Source: Portulaca oleracea (lineage: Eukaryota; Streptophyta; Magnoliopsida; Caryophyllales; Portulacaceae). From it: 64,000 nt of DNA. The stretch lies in NCBI GenBank assembly GCA_029582165.1, contig CM055870.1, positions 18,416,332-18,480,331 on the forward strand. The letters run 5' to 3'. Positions 10,543 through 22,339 of this stretch are shown piece after piece. The notes beneath the pieces are model-generated. The model saw nothing but the letters and a program-made list of their open reading frames with translations. It had not been told where the DNA came from and ran no database searches. The stretch's first letter is position 1, and the number at the start of each line of letters is the position of its first letter. Both the position numbers and the translations under genes were made by a program.

Positions 10543-12520
10543 GTCCTTTGAGGCTCCAAGATCTGTCATATTCAACGCAGGAATACCCGTCCTTTGAGGC
10601 TCCATCACGTGGAAGAAGTAAGTGAGCAAGAGGGGTCGAATTCACAAGTTTAAGGAACCTACCCTTTTACACTAACTTTTGTGCAGAGATAGCTAGGAAG
10701 CTAACCTACCTTAGCAAGACGATTATGTTGTTGGAGTGCGATTAGTCAACTCGTATGTTTGGAAATCACCCTTGTAGCTAGTTAGTTATGTTGTTTTTGG
10801 TGCTTCCCTATGATTTGTTGGGAAAAGGGGGCACTGCATGTAATCCAAGAATAGTAGAGCTCGTCCCTTTTATCGCGTTATATTTTGGTTAAAGAGTGGA
10901 AAAAGAATGTCATAGAACGAATTGCAGGAGATTCTTGTTTTCTAAGAACGCTTGAATAGCTGCAACAGTATCATATGTTGGGCTTCTAATCTCTCTATAT
11001 ATATATACCTATGATGGCCTTGTGCGGCAATGGGTCGATTTTGTTACAGGGGTTATGAGAACTTTATTTGAGGTTTCCTATTATGAGATGCATGTATGTG
11101 GGCGTATAATCGAGCAAAGCAATGAGAACCTTATGAGGATACAATCGTTTAAAATCAAAGTTGTTAGGAAACAAGTTATAGAAAGGAAAAAACGTGGTGG
11201 CAATAAGTTATGCGAGATAAAAATATATTTTGCTGTAATAATGTAGCATGTTGCAAAGCTCAAGGAATTCGCTCAAGGAATTCTTCACCACAGGGAGAGC
11301 CCATGAATGAGGCTTCAAGGAAAGCCAGCTTGAAGTGATAAGAGGAAGAAGTACTCTTTATATTTATCTGAATTATTTAAATGGTGTGAAGAACCTAATA
11401 ATAGTGGTCAATGAGGTAAACAAGGACTTCAAGGACATGAGGAGATTCATATGAGGAGTAAGAGATTTGTAATTAAGAGCGAGACTAAGAGGGAAATGCA
11501 GATTGAAGGAAAAACTCGTTATGTATACGGGTATCTTAGAGACGTCCAACAAAATTATGAGGTTTTAGAAGTTCTGATCTCGTTTAACCATACACATGTA
11601 TCAGAATCCCCCTAGCCTTCTCCTTTGATGAACAACCATTGTAAGTTTCAACCCTCCTCTGTAGGGCTATCATACCTCGGGTTTATTATTTAAATCAAGT
11701 TTCACCTCCCACTCATATTGTACATTCCCCTCCCAAATTCACCTTTCATCGTCGAAAGATAGCAATCAACTTCGTCAATTCTAATCATTTCCCATTTTCA
11801 AGAATTTTTAGGAGATCTTGTCATCGTTACCGACCAATCATTTTAGCTCCTTAATGTTATGCCCACACCTTATTGGTAACTCTTTCTTTTCTCAATTTCC
11901 TTTTTGGATAAGTGTCTTTAATCTAACAATAATCTACTCATACATCCAGTGGTGATGGATTACACCTATTCTATCGTATTTCTTATTTGATCATCTTTTC
12001 TCTTCCCAAAATAATCATCATTCTCAACAACATCTACAGTTCATATCCAAGATTTAGCTTAAATACAAGTTACTATTCGGCCCATCTCATCAGCTTACGC
12101 CTTGCATATCCCAAGCAACTTTTGCCAAATCATTCATGCATCCCCGATACTGATTTTCCTAATTCAAGATTCTTGACATATTTACCCAAAACCTTTCCCT
12201 TTGAAGCTTGAAGGTTTTCCTGCCTCTGTACAACACTAGAGACTCCATGATATTTCTGAAAACATACATAAACATCTCCCAAACCCATATTTGATTATCA
12301 AAAGCTTACTCAAGATCTTCTCCTTCATATCAAGCTCATTTCAGCATCTCTTATGGATTTCCTTATTCATAACATCATTATAATTCTTATCCCCATCAAT
12401 TGTGTTACCTCTTGTTAACTACCAATATGAGAAGATAAATCTTAGACTAGTGAAGCTTAAACCTTTTTAGAATAACCAATGTTTTGCTTAATTTATAAAG
12501 ACCCAACCAAGATAGAGGAG
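10543..12520. other. Two-kilobase filler between truncated LTR and pol
   Basis: I see no coding domain here. An 18-base direct repeat CCGTCCTTTGAGGCTCCA occurs at 10541 and 10590, right at the point where LTR homology ends. From about 10640 to 11600 the plus strand is purine-leaning, then from 11610 to 12480 it is strongly pyrimidine-rich, with an abrupt switch. It may be the element's own 5' UTR and decayed gag or a separate insertion; the sequence alone does not decide. Confidence 0.4.
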
Positions 12521-12524
12521 ATTC

Positions 12525-13124
12525 ATGGTGCGCGAGTTTCCGGACGTCTTCCCCAAGGAAATTATGGAATTACCCCCGAAGAGGGAGATTGACGTTAAGA
12601 TTGAATTAATTCCTGGAACTAGGCCAGTATCCAAAGCGTCTTACCGAATGGCACCAGTAGAGCTTAAGGAGTTGAAGATACCGCTGGAAGAATTATTAAG
12701 TAAGGATTCAGTAAACCCAGCGCATCACCCTAGGGAGCCCCAGTGCCTTTCGTAAAGAAGAAGGACGGTAGCTTAAGGCTATGTATTGATTACCGAGACC
12801 TGAACAAGGTTACCATCAAGAACAAGTACCCTCTTCCAAGGATCGATGATCTGTTTGGCGCCTTCAAGGAGCCGGAATGTTTTCCAAGATAGATTTAAGG
12901 TCAGGATACCACCAGCTCAGAGTTAGGGCTGAGGATATACCCAAGACTGCTTTTAGGACAAGATCCGGGCACTATGAATTTACAGTGATGCCGTTTGGGC
13001 TTACCAATGCACCGATAGTATTTATGGATTTGATGAATCGGGTGTTCAAACCCCATTTGGATAAGTTTGTAGTAGTGTTTCTAGATGATATTTGGGTGTA
13101 CTCAAAAAGTCAACTCGTTTTGAA
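12525..13124 (+). pseudogene. Tekay reverse transcriptase (partial, frameshifted)
   Basis: Three pieces in different frames form one RT: 12525-12735 (start MVREFPDVFPKEI, palm entry with YRMAPVELKELK), about 12735-12880 ([20 protein letters not shown]), and 12877-13110 ([16 protein letters not shown] to [14 protein letters not shown]). The catalytic box is FLDD, the usual F/Y-x-D-D of gypsy RT. The polypeptide then jumps from YSKS directly to the sequence that normally precedes RNase H, so the thumb region is missing. It would copy the element RNA into DNA. Confidence 0.85.
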
Positions 13125-13817
13125 TGGTCTGACAAATGTGAAGAAGCCTTCCAAGTGCTCAAAGAAAAGTTAACAACCGCACCGGTGTTATCCCTTTCCG
13201 AGGAAGGAAGAGAGTATGTGGTATATAGTGATGCATCCCACCAAGGTTTAGGATATGTGCTGATGCAGGACAATAAGGTGATAGCTTATGCGTCACGGCA
13301 ATTAAAGTCTTACGAGAAAAATTACCCAACACTTGACCTAGAGCTCGCAGCAGTGGTGTTTGCTCTGAAGTTTTGGAGGCGTTATTTATGTGGAGTTCAT
13401 ACGACTATCTTTACAGATCACAAAAGTCTCAAATACATATTCACTCAGAAGGAGTTGAATTTAAGGCAGCAAAGATGGTTAGAATTTATCAAGGATTATG
13501 ATTTAGATATCCAATACCATCCTGGTAAAGCAAATGTAGTAGCAGATGCTCTGAGTAGGAAGACTCAGCATGGAAAGTTGACCTGTCTAGAGGTTCACCC
13601 AAAACTACAACAGGAGCTATGTAAAGAGAGTATTGAGCTAGTCAGGCAAAGGGAAGTGACAAAGAAGTTAGCTGCATTATCCCTACAACCGTCCATTATT
13701 GAGGAAATTAAGGCGGAACAAGTGAACGATTCTGAACTCAAGAGGATCATGGACAGTCTTGTCACAAAAAGGATGCCGGATTCTGATTCAAGAAGATGGA
13801 ACCCTAAGATTCCGTAA
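13092..13817 (+). pseudogene. Tekay RNase H domain and RH-integrase linker
   Basis: Open frame of 241 codons. It starts at the RT-RNase H connection ([14 protein letters not shown]), then shows the RNase H core: [13 protein letters not shown] (first Asp), the glutamate in [22 protein letters not shown], and the final Asp in ADALSRK. It overlaps the preceding RT frame by 82 bases because a deletion fused two distant parts of pol out of frame. The linker after DALSRK is lysine/glutamate-rich as usual. RNase H would remove the RNA template during reverse transcription. Confidence 0.85.
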
Positions 13818-13849
13818 TAGGTTGTGTGTACTGACAAGGAGGCTTAAGG

Positions 13850-15117
13850 TTAAAGCTTTTGGAAGAAAGCCACAACTCGTTATATTCAGTACACCCTGGA
13901 GGCACCAAGATGTATAGGGGTTTGAAGGAAAACTTTTTGGTGGCCAAATATGAAAAAGGATATAGCTAATTATGTGGATAAGTGTCTAACTTGTCAAAGG
14001 ATCAAAGCAGAACATCAACGGCCATCAGGGGAGCTTAGACCTTTGGAAATTCCCACATGGAAATGGGAGTCGATCTCTATGGATTTTATCATGGGTTTAC
14101 CCCTCACCATGTCAAGAAAGAACACCATCTGGGTCATTGTGGACCGCCTAACCAAGTCGGCACATTTTATTCCTATCCATGAAGGATGGAAGATAGATAA
14201 GTTAGGGGATACTTACATTCAAGAGATTGTCCGTTTACACGGAATTCCAAAAGATATAGTGTCCGACCGAGATACGAGATTTCAATCAAGGTTTTGGAGC
14301 GCATTGCAGAGAGCTTTTGCCACTCGACTCAATTTTAGTAGCTCCTACCATCCGGAGAGTGATGGTCAAACCGAGAGGGTAAACCAGATTGTAGAAGATA
14401 TGCTGCCTGCATGCGTTCTAGATTTTCAAGGAGATTGGGATGAATTCCTCCCACTCATAGAATTTTCATATAATAATAGCTACCAAGCCACCATTAAAAT
14501 GGCCCCGTTTGAGGCGCTCTATGGTCGAAGATGTCATACCCCGTTGTGTTGGGGAGAACTAGACGAAGCGCTAGTCATAGGTCCAGAGTTAATTCAGGAC
14601 ACGACAGATAAGATCCGAGTCATCCAACAGCACATCAAGACCGCCCAGAGTCGGCAAAGGAGCTACGCAGATAAGAGGCAAAAACCTGTTGAATTCCAAG
14701 TTGGAGATCACGTTTTTCTCAAGATTTCTCCGACGAAAGGGATTCGGGGTTTTAACATCAAAGGGAAGCTAAGCCCACGCTATATTGGGCCATATCCGAT
14801 CATGGAGAAAATCAACCCGGTAGCATACCGAATAGAATTACCTTCTAGCTTAGGAGGGATCCACGACGTTTTTTCATGTGTCGCAGCTCTGGAAGTATGT
14901 ACCGGACCCGAAGCATGTTCTAGTGGAAGAGCCACCGCTTTTGGCCGAAGATCTAACCTTCCAGCAGCAACCGATTCAAATTCTGGATCGACGAATCAAG
15001 AAGCTACGTACGAAAGAAGTCCCCTTAGTCAAAGTGCTATGGGCGAATCAAGACACCTCGGAAGCCACGTGGGAAACCGAGGAAAACATGAAGAAACAGT
15101 ACCCACATCTCTTCTAA
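13850..15117 (+). pseudogene. Tekay integrase with C-terminal chromodomain
   Basis: The zinc-binding HHCC region begins near 13860 (HNSLYSVHPGGTKMY) in one frame. An extra T at about 13933 shifts to the frame starting MKKDIANYVDKCLTCQ (13950). The catalytic core has the three acidic residues in SMDFIMGLP, VSDRDTRF and DGQTERVNQ, followed by the GPY-like segment with LSPRYIGPYPI. A second frameshift in a T-run at about 14870 moves the end of the protein into the frame of 14878-15117, which is a chromodomain (VPLVKVLWANQ, then ATWETEENMKKQYPHLF). Chromodomains of this type steer integration to heterochromatin. Confidence 0.88.
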
Positions 15118-15173
15118 GGTAAACAAGCGCGTTTAATGACCATCGCAAAGTTTCGGGGACGAAACTTTCTTTT

Positions 15174-15185
15174 AGGGGGGGAGGA
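15174..15185 (+). promoter_or_regulatory. Tekay polypurine tract
   Basis: AGGGGGGGAGGA directly abuts the 3' LTR start, preceded by CGGGGACGAAAC, a context typical of Tekay/Del elements. Confidence 0.8.
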
Positions 15186-18100
15186 TGTAATAACTCGCCC
15201 CAAAATCACGATTAATTAAGTACTAATTACCGTAATTATCTAAATTACGTATAAATTTTTTCACGTTTACTTTTAATTATTTATTTTATCGGTGTCAAGT
15301 CTCGTGCAGGAGATGGCAAAGGGTATTAAGTTACGGGTTCATAAACCTTTAATTCACTTTAATTACCCGTTAAGTTAATTTATATCGGGTTTTACCGTTT
15401 ACGTTATTTCTTTAACCGAAAGGGGTTTAATTATTTTACTTCTCAACGTTTATATTTTATTATCCAAACCTTAATTTATTTTATTTTAGATTATATTTAT
15501 TTTATTTTAGTACAAGTAATATTTATGTTCCATTCATTTAATTTTATTAGTTCAAGTTCTATTTTATTTTAACCCAATTGTTACCAATTAATTTTATTTA
15601 GTGCAAACTAATTTTATTAAACTAGTATTTGTTTACAATTTATTTTACTTAATCAAAATTCAGATTTGTTAAGTATTAGTTAGTGTTTTAATTAAGTGGA
15701 GGGAAAATATACTACTAATGGGTATTAGTAAACCCATTTCCTCATTCTAATTTCTCAAACACACTTCACTTTCTCTCTCTACCTCCCTCCTCCTCTCTGC
15801 CCAGCCAGCCACCACCGGCCATTTTTTCGGCCACCTGAGCCACCGCCACCTCCTTCCTCCTCTCTTGTGTTTTCATCAAATTTTAACCCCAGGTAATCTC
15901 TCAAACCCCAAATTCAATTCTTTAAACCCTAATCTGAGTTTTATGTTTTATATGTGTAATTCTTGTAAATTCTACCTCTTTTACTCTCTTTAATCATGAA
16001 TTCAAAGTTATGATTGTACTAGTCAAGTTAGGGTTTGAGTTTAGAGTATGTGCATGTGAAATTTGAGGTGTTCTTGAGGTTTTCTTGATGATTTCTTAAT
16101 GGATGATGATTTAATCTTAATGCATGTGAGTTTCTTGATGAGATTCTGAGTATTAAGGGTTGTTTATAAAAGTTAAGTTTGATGTTTAAGTGTTGTTATG
16201 TTTAATTTGGGTGAATTGATGACATTTTGGTGAAAGAGTGCTAAATTAAGTTGTATATGAAAGAATGCATGTTGAATCCATGGATGCATGTGAAATTTAA
16301 GGTCTTTGATGAGCTAAGTTGTGAAGGTTTAATTCTGGAAATATGGTAGATAATAGCTAAAATGAAGTTTGGTAAGGAATTAGTATGAATTAAGAGCTTT
16401 AAAACATCATTAGAGTTGAGTTTAAGTGCAAGAAAGATTCTGCTCAATTTCTGGAAAATTACAGAGACTTGAAAGTTGGATTTTTACACAATTTTTTTAC
16501 TCCATGAGATAGCCCAAAGTGTTAGCTAACCATAGGCTTTGGAATTTCTAAATTCCGACTTGTATAGGCCGACATATAGCCAAAACCGTAACATTGCGTT
16601 TCGGAATACGTTTCTGGAGTCAGTATCTTGAGGGTTGTTTTTCGTCCCTTTGGAGACCTCTTTAGTTTTTGTGGTAAACATGAAAGTTTTAAGTCACCTT
16701 GCAAGCTTTCCGGAAAGGTATGGTTTGTATTTATCCGATGTCGGGAGTGTGAGATATGAGCCCGGGAAGAAAGGCTGTCTACTTGAAGTTTCTGCCCAGT
16801 TTACTCTTTATAAAATTCCATCTCTAAGGCCCTAAATCAAGCCAATAGGGAACTTTAAGCATTGATAAGTTATGGTTATATGTTATAATCTTAGGTTAAA
16901 GTCGTAAGGGTGAAAAGTATGGTTTTAGAAGCCTAAATATGTCCTAAGGCCATTTAGCCAAGGGTGGTGATTTAAACACAAGTTATATATATCTCCCAAT
17001 GAGTGTTAGCTTAAGAGTTCTATATCTTTGAGTTGGTCAAGGTTTTATCTAGCTAATGACTTCCAAGTTCTAAATAGCTCTCAAGTTAAGTTCCTCTAAG
17101 TTCTCAACTCAAATTTATTTCTCAAACTCCATAATTCATTCTTCTTTCATCAACCGTGTCATCGACATCGTTTTTCTCTAAATAAGTCTAGAGGAACCCT
17201 TTTAATTTCATATTCACCTCCAATCTTTGGTTCCTATACTTCATTAATCTAAGCTATCTTTCCAAGGTCCAAGTGCCCTTCTTTGATTTCACCTTTCTAC
17301 ATCAATTTCTCTATGTAATTTCATTCCGGATTTCGTCAATTATTCTATCTTAGCTTCTGTCCTCTCAGTTTTAGCCTCTGGTTCTGTTGACAAAGTTGTA
17401 GATTATGATTTTCCCTATTCCGAGATGTACTCGTTTGCTTCATTCCGGTTTTTCTAGCTCAAGTTATGCTATAAACTTTATTTTTATAAAACCTGAATTT
17501 TCTCTCTAAGTTATTTTCTTTTATAATTTCTCAAGTTACAAAGTATTTGAAGTTAGCTAAGAACCTCTTCGGTTCTTCATTTTCACTTATTCTTATTCTA
17601 GTTGTCAAGTCGCCCAAGTCATCTCAGAACCGAGACGCACCACCTAAGCTCACGTCATCTCAAGGTACGCAAATTGTCCAACCTTTACCGCCTTAGCGCG
17701 TTCATGATTCATGTATTATCAAGTTTTATGCTTTATGTAAATCTTTTATGTTTTAAGGTGGACCCGTCTTATGCTATCATTTATATGTTTATTCATGTTT
17801 TAGCACTCGATCAGTGCCTTGACTGCCGGTCGATCGCTTAAGCGGTCACCCAATCAAATCTAGATCGATTTGGGCATGCGAGCCGCTTGCACCGATCATT
17901 AGGGTTCCACGCTTTTATTCATCTAGCTTACTACTGGCTATTCATGTATGTTATATATGTACTTCATTTGATTTATCGCCTACCCCCCTTGTTTTCAAAA
18001 TGAATTTAAATGTCAGATCAAACCGTTTTCGAACGGTTTTACGTGTTGGAGATTTACGTACTGAGTGTTTCCCCACTCACTTTTCGCAATGTTTTAATGT

Positions 18101-18451
18101 TTTGTTTTAGGAGGTTCGAGCTCCCATGGTCAAGGCAAAGTCGTTCAGAAGTAATCCACGATGTGAGGTAGTTCCTATGGGTACAGCTTGATAGCAGAGC
18201 AAATCAGAGTTTGGAGACGTGGAAATCTCCTATGTTTTGAGTTTATGTATCTATGATCAATGGTTGTATAAGTTGTTCTATGTTGAGTTTTGGAGTTAGT
18301 AGTTCATCTTTTCGTGGTTTCTAGAAAGTGTGTGTGCCTTGTCTCTTTTGGGGACGGCGGTAATGCTTCAACCTAAGTGTTCCGCTGCGCTAATCACAGG
18401 TTTGGGTGCTAAGTAGGTATTTAATCTTGTGATTAAGGTTGGGGTGTTACA
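15186..18451 (+). repeat. Tekay 3' LTR (3,266 bp), complete
   Basis: Runs from TGTAATAACTCG to GTGTTACA, where target duplication ACTAG follows (18452-18456). Its last 294 bases (18158-18451) have no counterpart in the 5' LTR. At over 3 kb it is long for a plant LTR. No strong TATA box stands out. Confidence 0.88.
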
Positions 18452-19842
18452 ACTAGCCTCCTAGTTGATTTCTAAGTCGATCGGGTTTTTGTTTAGAATA
18501 ATCTAATTCTATTTCTATTCACTACTAAAGGCAAACAATAAACTATTAACACAATTCACAAGATGAAATCAATATGAGAAAAACGTTCAGGGGATAAAAC
18601 CTATGTCACTCTATGAATCAAACAAGTGGATTGAACATGTATATCACTAATTTGGTACATTTTAGGGTCGATAACTGCATAAATTATTCCGCAATGAGAT
18701 TTTGCCACTAGAGCGAATTGCCAAGACAAACCAATCACCTACTTTCGTGGTTATTTTGATTTAACCAAGGTTAAATATCTAATTATCCAATGACCCCTAA
18801 TTATAAAGTCTTCTATGTCTAGTTCACTTCATAACTAGTTTAATCCTAAGGGTTCCGATTATCGAATTTCTCCTTTCGGTACTTCAATCAATAATCTAAT
18901 TCCATATTTTTGATGTCCAGTCAAAAACAATGACATACATAATCAAAGGTTAAATAAAATGCATTCAAACTAGATTAACAAACTTGTTCAATCCAACAAA
19001 ACTCAATCCATAAGAGAAACTAATAAGGGTTTATCCCCTAAACTTATGAAAACTACTCACTACTCATGTTCGATTCACTAAACATATGAAATTCTATACT
19101 AAGATGCATGGAAATCTAAAGAAGGAAGAATAAACCGAGTGTTGAATCAATCCTTGCTTGATTGGTGATCGGTGGAGACTTTTGCTCCTCCACTTCAATG
19201 AATTCTTGCAAGATAATCTTCAAACTCCAATGCACTCTCCCTCTTCACAATGGATGAATGTGGATGGAAATAAGGACTAAAGGATGGATGAATATGATGA
19301 TGAATTAGGGTTAGGTTATAGAATGGGAGATGGTAGAATGATATCCTTCACAGCCGGAATTCAGCATAATATAGGCAAATAGCATCTCGAAACCGCCGAA
19401 AACGAAAAGACACAAGAGACACGGACCGTGCCAGGGTGACACGGGTCGTGCCTCAAGTGACACGGACCGTGCCTCCCTAGGCACTACCCGTGTCAACTCC
19501 CTGCACAAATTTCTTAAAGTTCTGGTCATAGGCACTACCCGTGCCTCCTCTGGCACCACCCGTGCCACTGCAGATTCAGGCCTAGGAGTCCTTTGGGCCA
19601 TTGTTTGGGCCTTGGGTGATCCAACTTCACACTTCTTGGTCCTTTATGCACACAACTTGGATCCACACTTGATTTTTGGCTCGGTTTACATCGATTCTTC
19701 ACAAATTTCTTACAAAACTCACCAAACTCCAAACCAAGCGTAACATGGGAAATTCGGGCATAAAATAATACAATCACATCAAATATTCCCCAAATTCCCA
19801 TCAAAACAACCAAGTTCTCATATATACAAGAAGCACTTATCA
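18452..19842 (-). mobile_element. Athila-like 5' LTR, main fragment
   Basis: Resumes the LTR broken at 7492, after the duplicated ACTAG (18452-18456), and ends TTATCA at 19842, the complement of the TGATA start. Together the two pieces give an LTR of about 1.47 kb, normal for Athila. It contains repeated CACGGACCGTGCC and CACTACCCGTG motifs at 19420-19570. The open frames at 19311-19601 and 19535-19945 are by-products. The next five bases are ACACG. Confidence 0.8.
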
Positions 19843-20189
19843 ACACGTATGATGTGTCTTTGAAGGAAACGTTCAGAATGAAAGCGTCCGTGTTGTGGAC
19901 AATAAGCGATTTTCCAGCGTACGGTATGCTTTCTGGGTGGACCAACGCAGGTAAGCTAGCTTGTCCATATTACATGGACAAAACAAAATCACGGTGGCTG
20001 AAACATGGGAGGAAACAGTCATGGTTTGATTGTCATCGACAGTTTCTCCCAATGGACCATCCTTATCATACTAACAAGAGTGCGTTTTCAAAAAATCGAG
20101 AAGAACATTCACCTCCACCCTCTCGCCTTAATGGGAGCCAAGTTAAGGAACAAGTGCGGTCAATTATTGGTTATAATAGTGTAGCTTAA
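19843..20189 (+). pseudogene. TNP2-type CACTA transposase, core fragment
   Basis: Begins at once after the Athila LTR with TYDVSLKETFRMKA and continues with SVLWTISDFPAYGMLSGW, KLACPYYMDKTK and KHGRKQSWFDCHRQFLP, the most conserved stretch of the Transposase_21 family. It ends at a TAA (20187-20189) after about 115 codons, far short of a complete transposase. The N-terminal part was displaced by the Athila-like insertion (now off the left of the window); the C-terminal part is deleted. The protein would cut at CACTA ends; this copy cannot. Confidence 0.88.
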
Positions 20190-20198
20190 GAAAACGGC

Positions 20199-22315
20199 AT
20201 GTCCCCACCATCCCTTCTATGGAAGATCCAGCCCAGTAATCCTATCGACCCATCCGACCCAAGGATCCCCCTCATTAGGGGGGAAGACTGGTATGTCAAT
20301 TTTAATTTTGGTCAATACATAATAATTAATAAATATTGCGACTCTCTCACTTGTTGCTCGTTTCTTGTAGGATCTCAATGCCTGAGGTTACTAAGGTCGT
20401 GTCGGAGAGTCTAAAATCTCATTACCAAGGGGAGGCTCTTAGCGCCGGTGATATGGAAGATCCTGACAAAATGGTTTATTGGTCGTATTTCTATGTAAGA
20501 ATACAATCCTTCGGAACCTAATTATTTTATTTAGATTTCGTTAGTATATATCGGACAGTAAATATGTGTTTAATTGTTTTAATTGTTATTGTATAGTAAC
20601 GTTTCGAATATGAAATGGACCTGGCTCAGGAAGTCTTCAACATGTGGCATAGCAAATTCAGCGACCTCCTTAAGGGCCTGGTCTACCGGGAGAAACATAC
20701 CCCAAGGAACAAACCAATCCCCCATTTGTCAGTTGAAATCCGGGCGAGGATGTGGGCAAAACAAGAGGAAGAGGCTTATAAGCGTCGGGTCAAGGCATAC
20801 ACGGCGAATCGGAACAAAGCCCCGGACCAGAATAAGCACTACGGTGGGGCGATGTCCGCCGGTAAATACTTGCGAAAACTGGTAAGCCTCCCATCATCTT
20901 TTAATTTGACGTTTTTCGTCAATACAAATTATCAGGTAATATATGTAATGTTTCTAAATATATTCCTAGGCTAGTGACGAGATCCATCCATCCCCCGCGG
21001 ACGTCATAGAGCACTATCATTGTAAACAAGACGCCCACGGCAACAAGCAATGGACTGACCCGAAGGCGGCCAAAGTTTATGTAAGTCATTTTCTTCTAAA
21101 ATTAGTTTAATAATTTATTTGTTGGAATTGTTATTGGAAGTTGGAATGTGCAACTCATGTTTAGAAACGAGCGTGTGGCTCGATAGGATTAATCGGCGTG
21201 TGGCCGTATATTGAAACTTGATTGTATGTGTTGGAATTGTTGTTGGAAGTTGGAATGTACAACTCATGTTTAGAAACGAGCATGTGGCTCGATAGGATTA
21301 ATCGGCGTGTGGCCGTATATTGTTACTTGATTGTATGTGTTGGAATTGTTGTTGGAAGTTGGAATGTGCAACTTATGTTTAGAAACGAGCGTATGGCTCG
21401 ATAGGATTAATCGGCGTGTGGCCGTATATTGTTACTTGATTGTATGTGTAGGAATTGTTGTTGGAAGTTGGAATGTGCAACTTATGTTTAGAAATGAGTG
21501 TGTGGCTCGATAGGATTAATCAGCGTGTGACCGTATATTGAAACTTGATTGTATGTGTTGGAATTGTTGTTGGAAGTTGGAAATTATGGGGTGTGTGTAA
21601 CTTATGTTTAGAAATGAGCGTGTGGCTTGATAGGATTGTATATGTTGCAAATGTTCGTTGTGGTAAAGTGGGCATGTGACCCCTTATTCTACAAGTTGAG
21701 TTTATATTGTAATTTGCAGGTTAATGTTTTGTATTATGAATTTGGTATAGTCCATATTACAAAGGAAACTCTGCCGAAATTTCTATGTAACTCTCCCTAT
21801 ATTACCATAGTTGTGGCATCTATTGATAATGTGTTTTGATAACAAACAACATGACCACTTTGCTTTACGTTTAGTTGTGGTTACTAATTATCATTAATGT
21901 TGATCATTTGCAGAATGAATATCTTGAGCAAGTATCTGCAGCGGGCTTGGAGCCCAATACTGTGGAAGCCAACGCGGTGTTCTACAATGTCGCTGGTGGG
22001 TTCTCGGTCAAGAATCAGTCTGTCTATGGCCTGGGATCCTCGACGGGCATGTTCTACGAAAGGCCAACCCGCTATGCACGCCACAATCGTCAGGGATCTT
22101 CTTCCTCATCCGCCGCCCGTACCCCATCTGCTTATACTTCCATGTTGGCTGAAACACAGTCTTTGAAGAGTCAAGTCTCCAAATACCAGCAACTGTTGAG
22201 CCAACTTGAAGGAAGATTGTCCCAAGTAGAACAAAATCAACAGCAGCAGCAGGGGACGCCTTCCAATGGTCAATTCTCTCCCTCTAACTTCATTAATGAC
22301 CCCCCTTCTTCGTAG
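20199..22315 (+). CDS. Transposase_24 (PttA/En-Spm type) protein of CACTA 1
   Basis: My exon model: 20199-20290 (MSPPSLLWKIQPSN...), 20371-20494, then 20594-20881 or 20629-20881, 20970-21080 and 21914-22315. All junctions are GT-AG. The first junction rebuilds a Trp codon; the later ones are phase 0. Using the acceptor at 20594 would bring in an in-frame TAA, whereas CAG at 20626-20628 keeps the frame open (EVFNMWHSKF). Conserved stretches include PIPHLSVEIRARMWAKQEEE, MSAGKYLRKL, SPADVIEHYHCKQD and AGLEPNTVEANAVFYNVAGG. The C-terminus is a serine-rich then coiled-coil, glutamine-rich tail ending at TAG 22313-22315. Such proteins are the second CACTA gene product and are thought to bind subterminal repeats. 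The reading frame looks usable, which is unusual next to the ruined TNP2. The start codon is uncertain. Confidence 0.7.
21119..21625. repeat. 109-bp tandem repeats in the last intron of CACTA 1
   Basis: Four full copies and a partial fifth of a unit starting TTGGAATTGTTGTTGGAAGT recur at 21119, 21228, 21337, 21446 and 21555, a constant 109-bp period. Copies differ by few substitutions. The short open frames 21222-21404 and 21331-21513 are this repeat in translation. Confidence 0.88.
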
Positions 22316-22339
22316 TGTTTGTGAGGACAACTTTAAAAA

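Larger units (their letters stand above)
7493..18451 (+). mobile_element. Tekay-type chromovirus (Ty3-gypsy), decayed
   Basis: Two long direct repeats (7493-10542 and 15186-18451) flank an internal region with RT, RNase H, integrase and chromodomain in that order. Both LTRs start TGTAATAAC; the 3' LTR ends GTTACA. The element is bounded by ACTAG at 7488-7492 and 18452-18456, a perfect five-base duplication, so the outer ends are original. The pol order with a C-terminal chromodomain and the PPT context (CGGGGACGAAAC before the G-run) place it in the Tekay/Del clade. It is dead: gag and the LTR-gag junction are missing, the RT thumb is deleted, and several frameshifts are present. Confidence 0.9.
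1473..19842 (-). mobile_element. Athila-like Ty3-gypsy element lacking pol, interrupted by two other LTR elements
   Basis: Reading on the minus strand from 19842: a 5' LTR (19842-18457 plus 7492-7407), a tRNA-Asp primer site (7400-7383), a gag-protease frame (7268-4623), then a long untranslated 3' part that is cut off at 1473 by the gypsy LTR at 419-1472. No reverse transcriptase or integrase follows the protease; the sequence GGGTTGCCTCCCAAGAAGCG (4569-4588) comes instead. The missing pol suggests a non-autonomous derivative mobilised by a full Athila relative. The 3' LTR is outside the window or lost. Its LTR end (TATCA, 19842) abuts CACTA transposase coding sequence, so it inserted into that gene. 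Confidence 0.8.
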
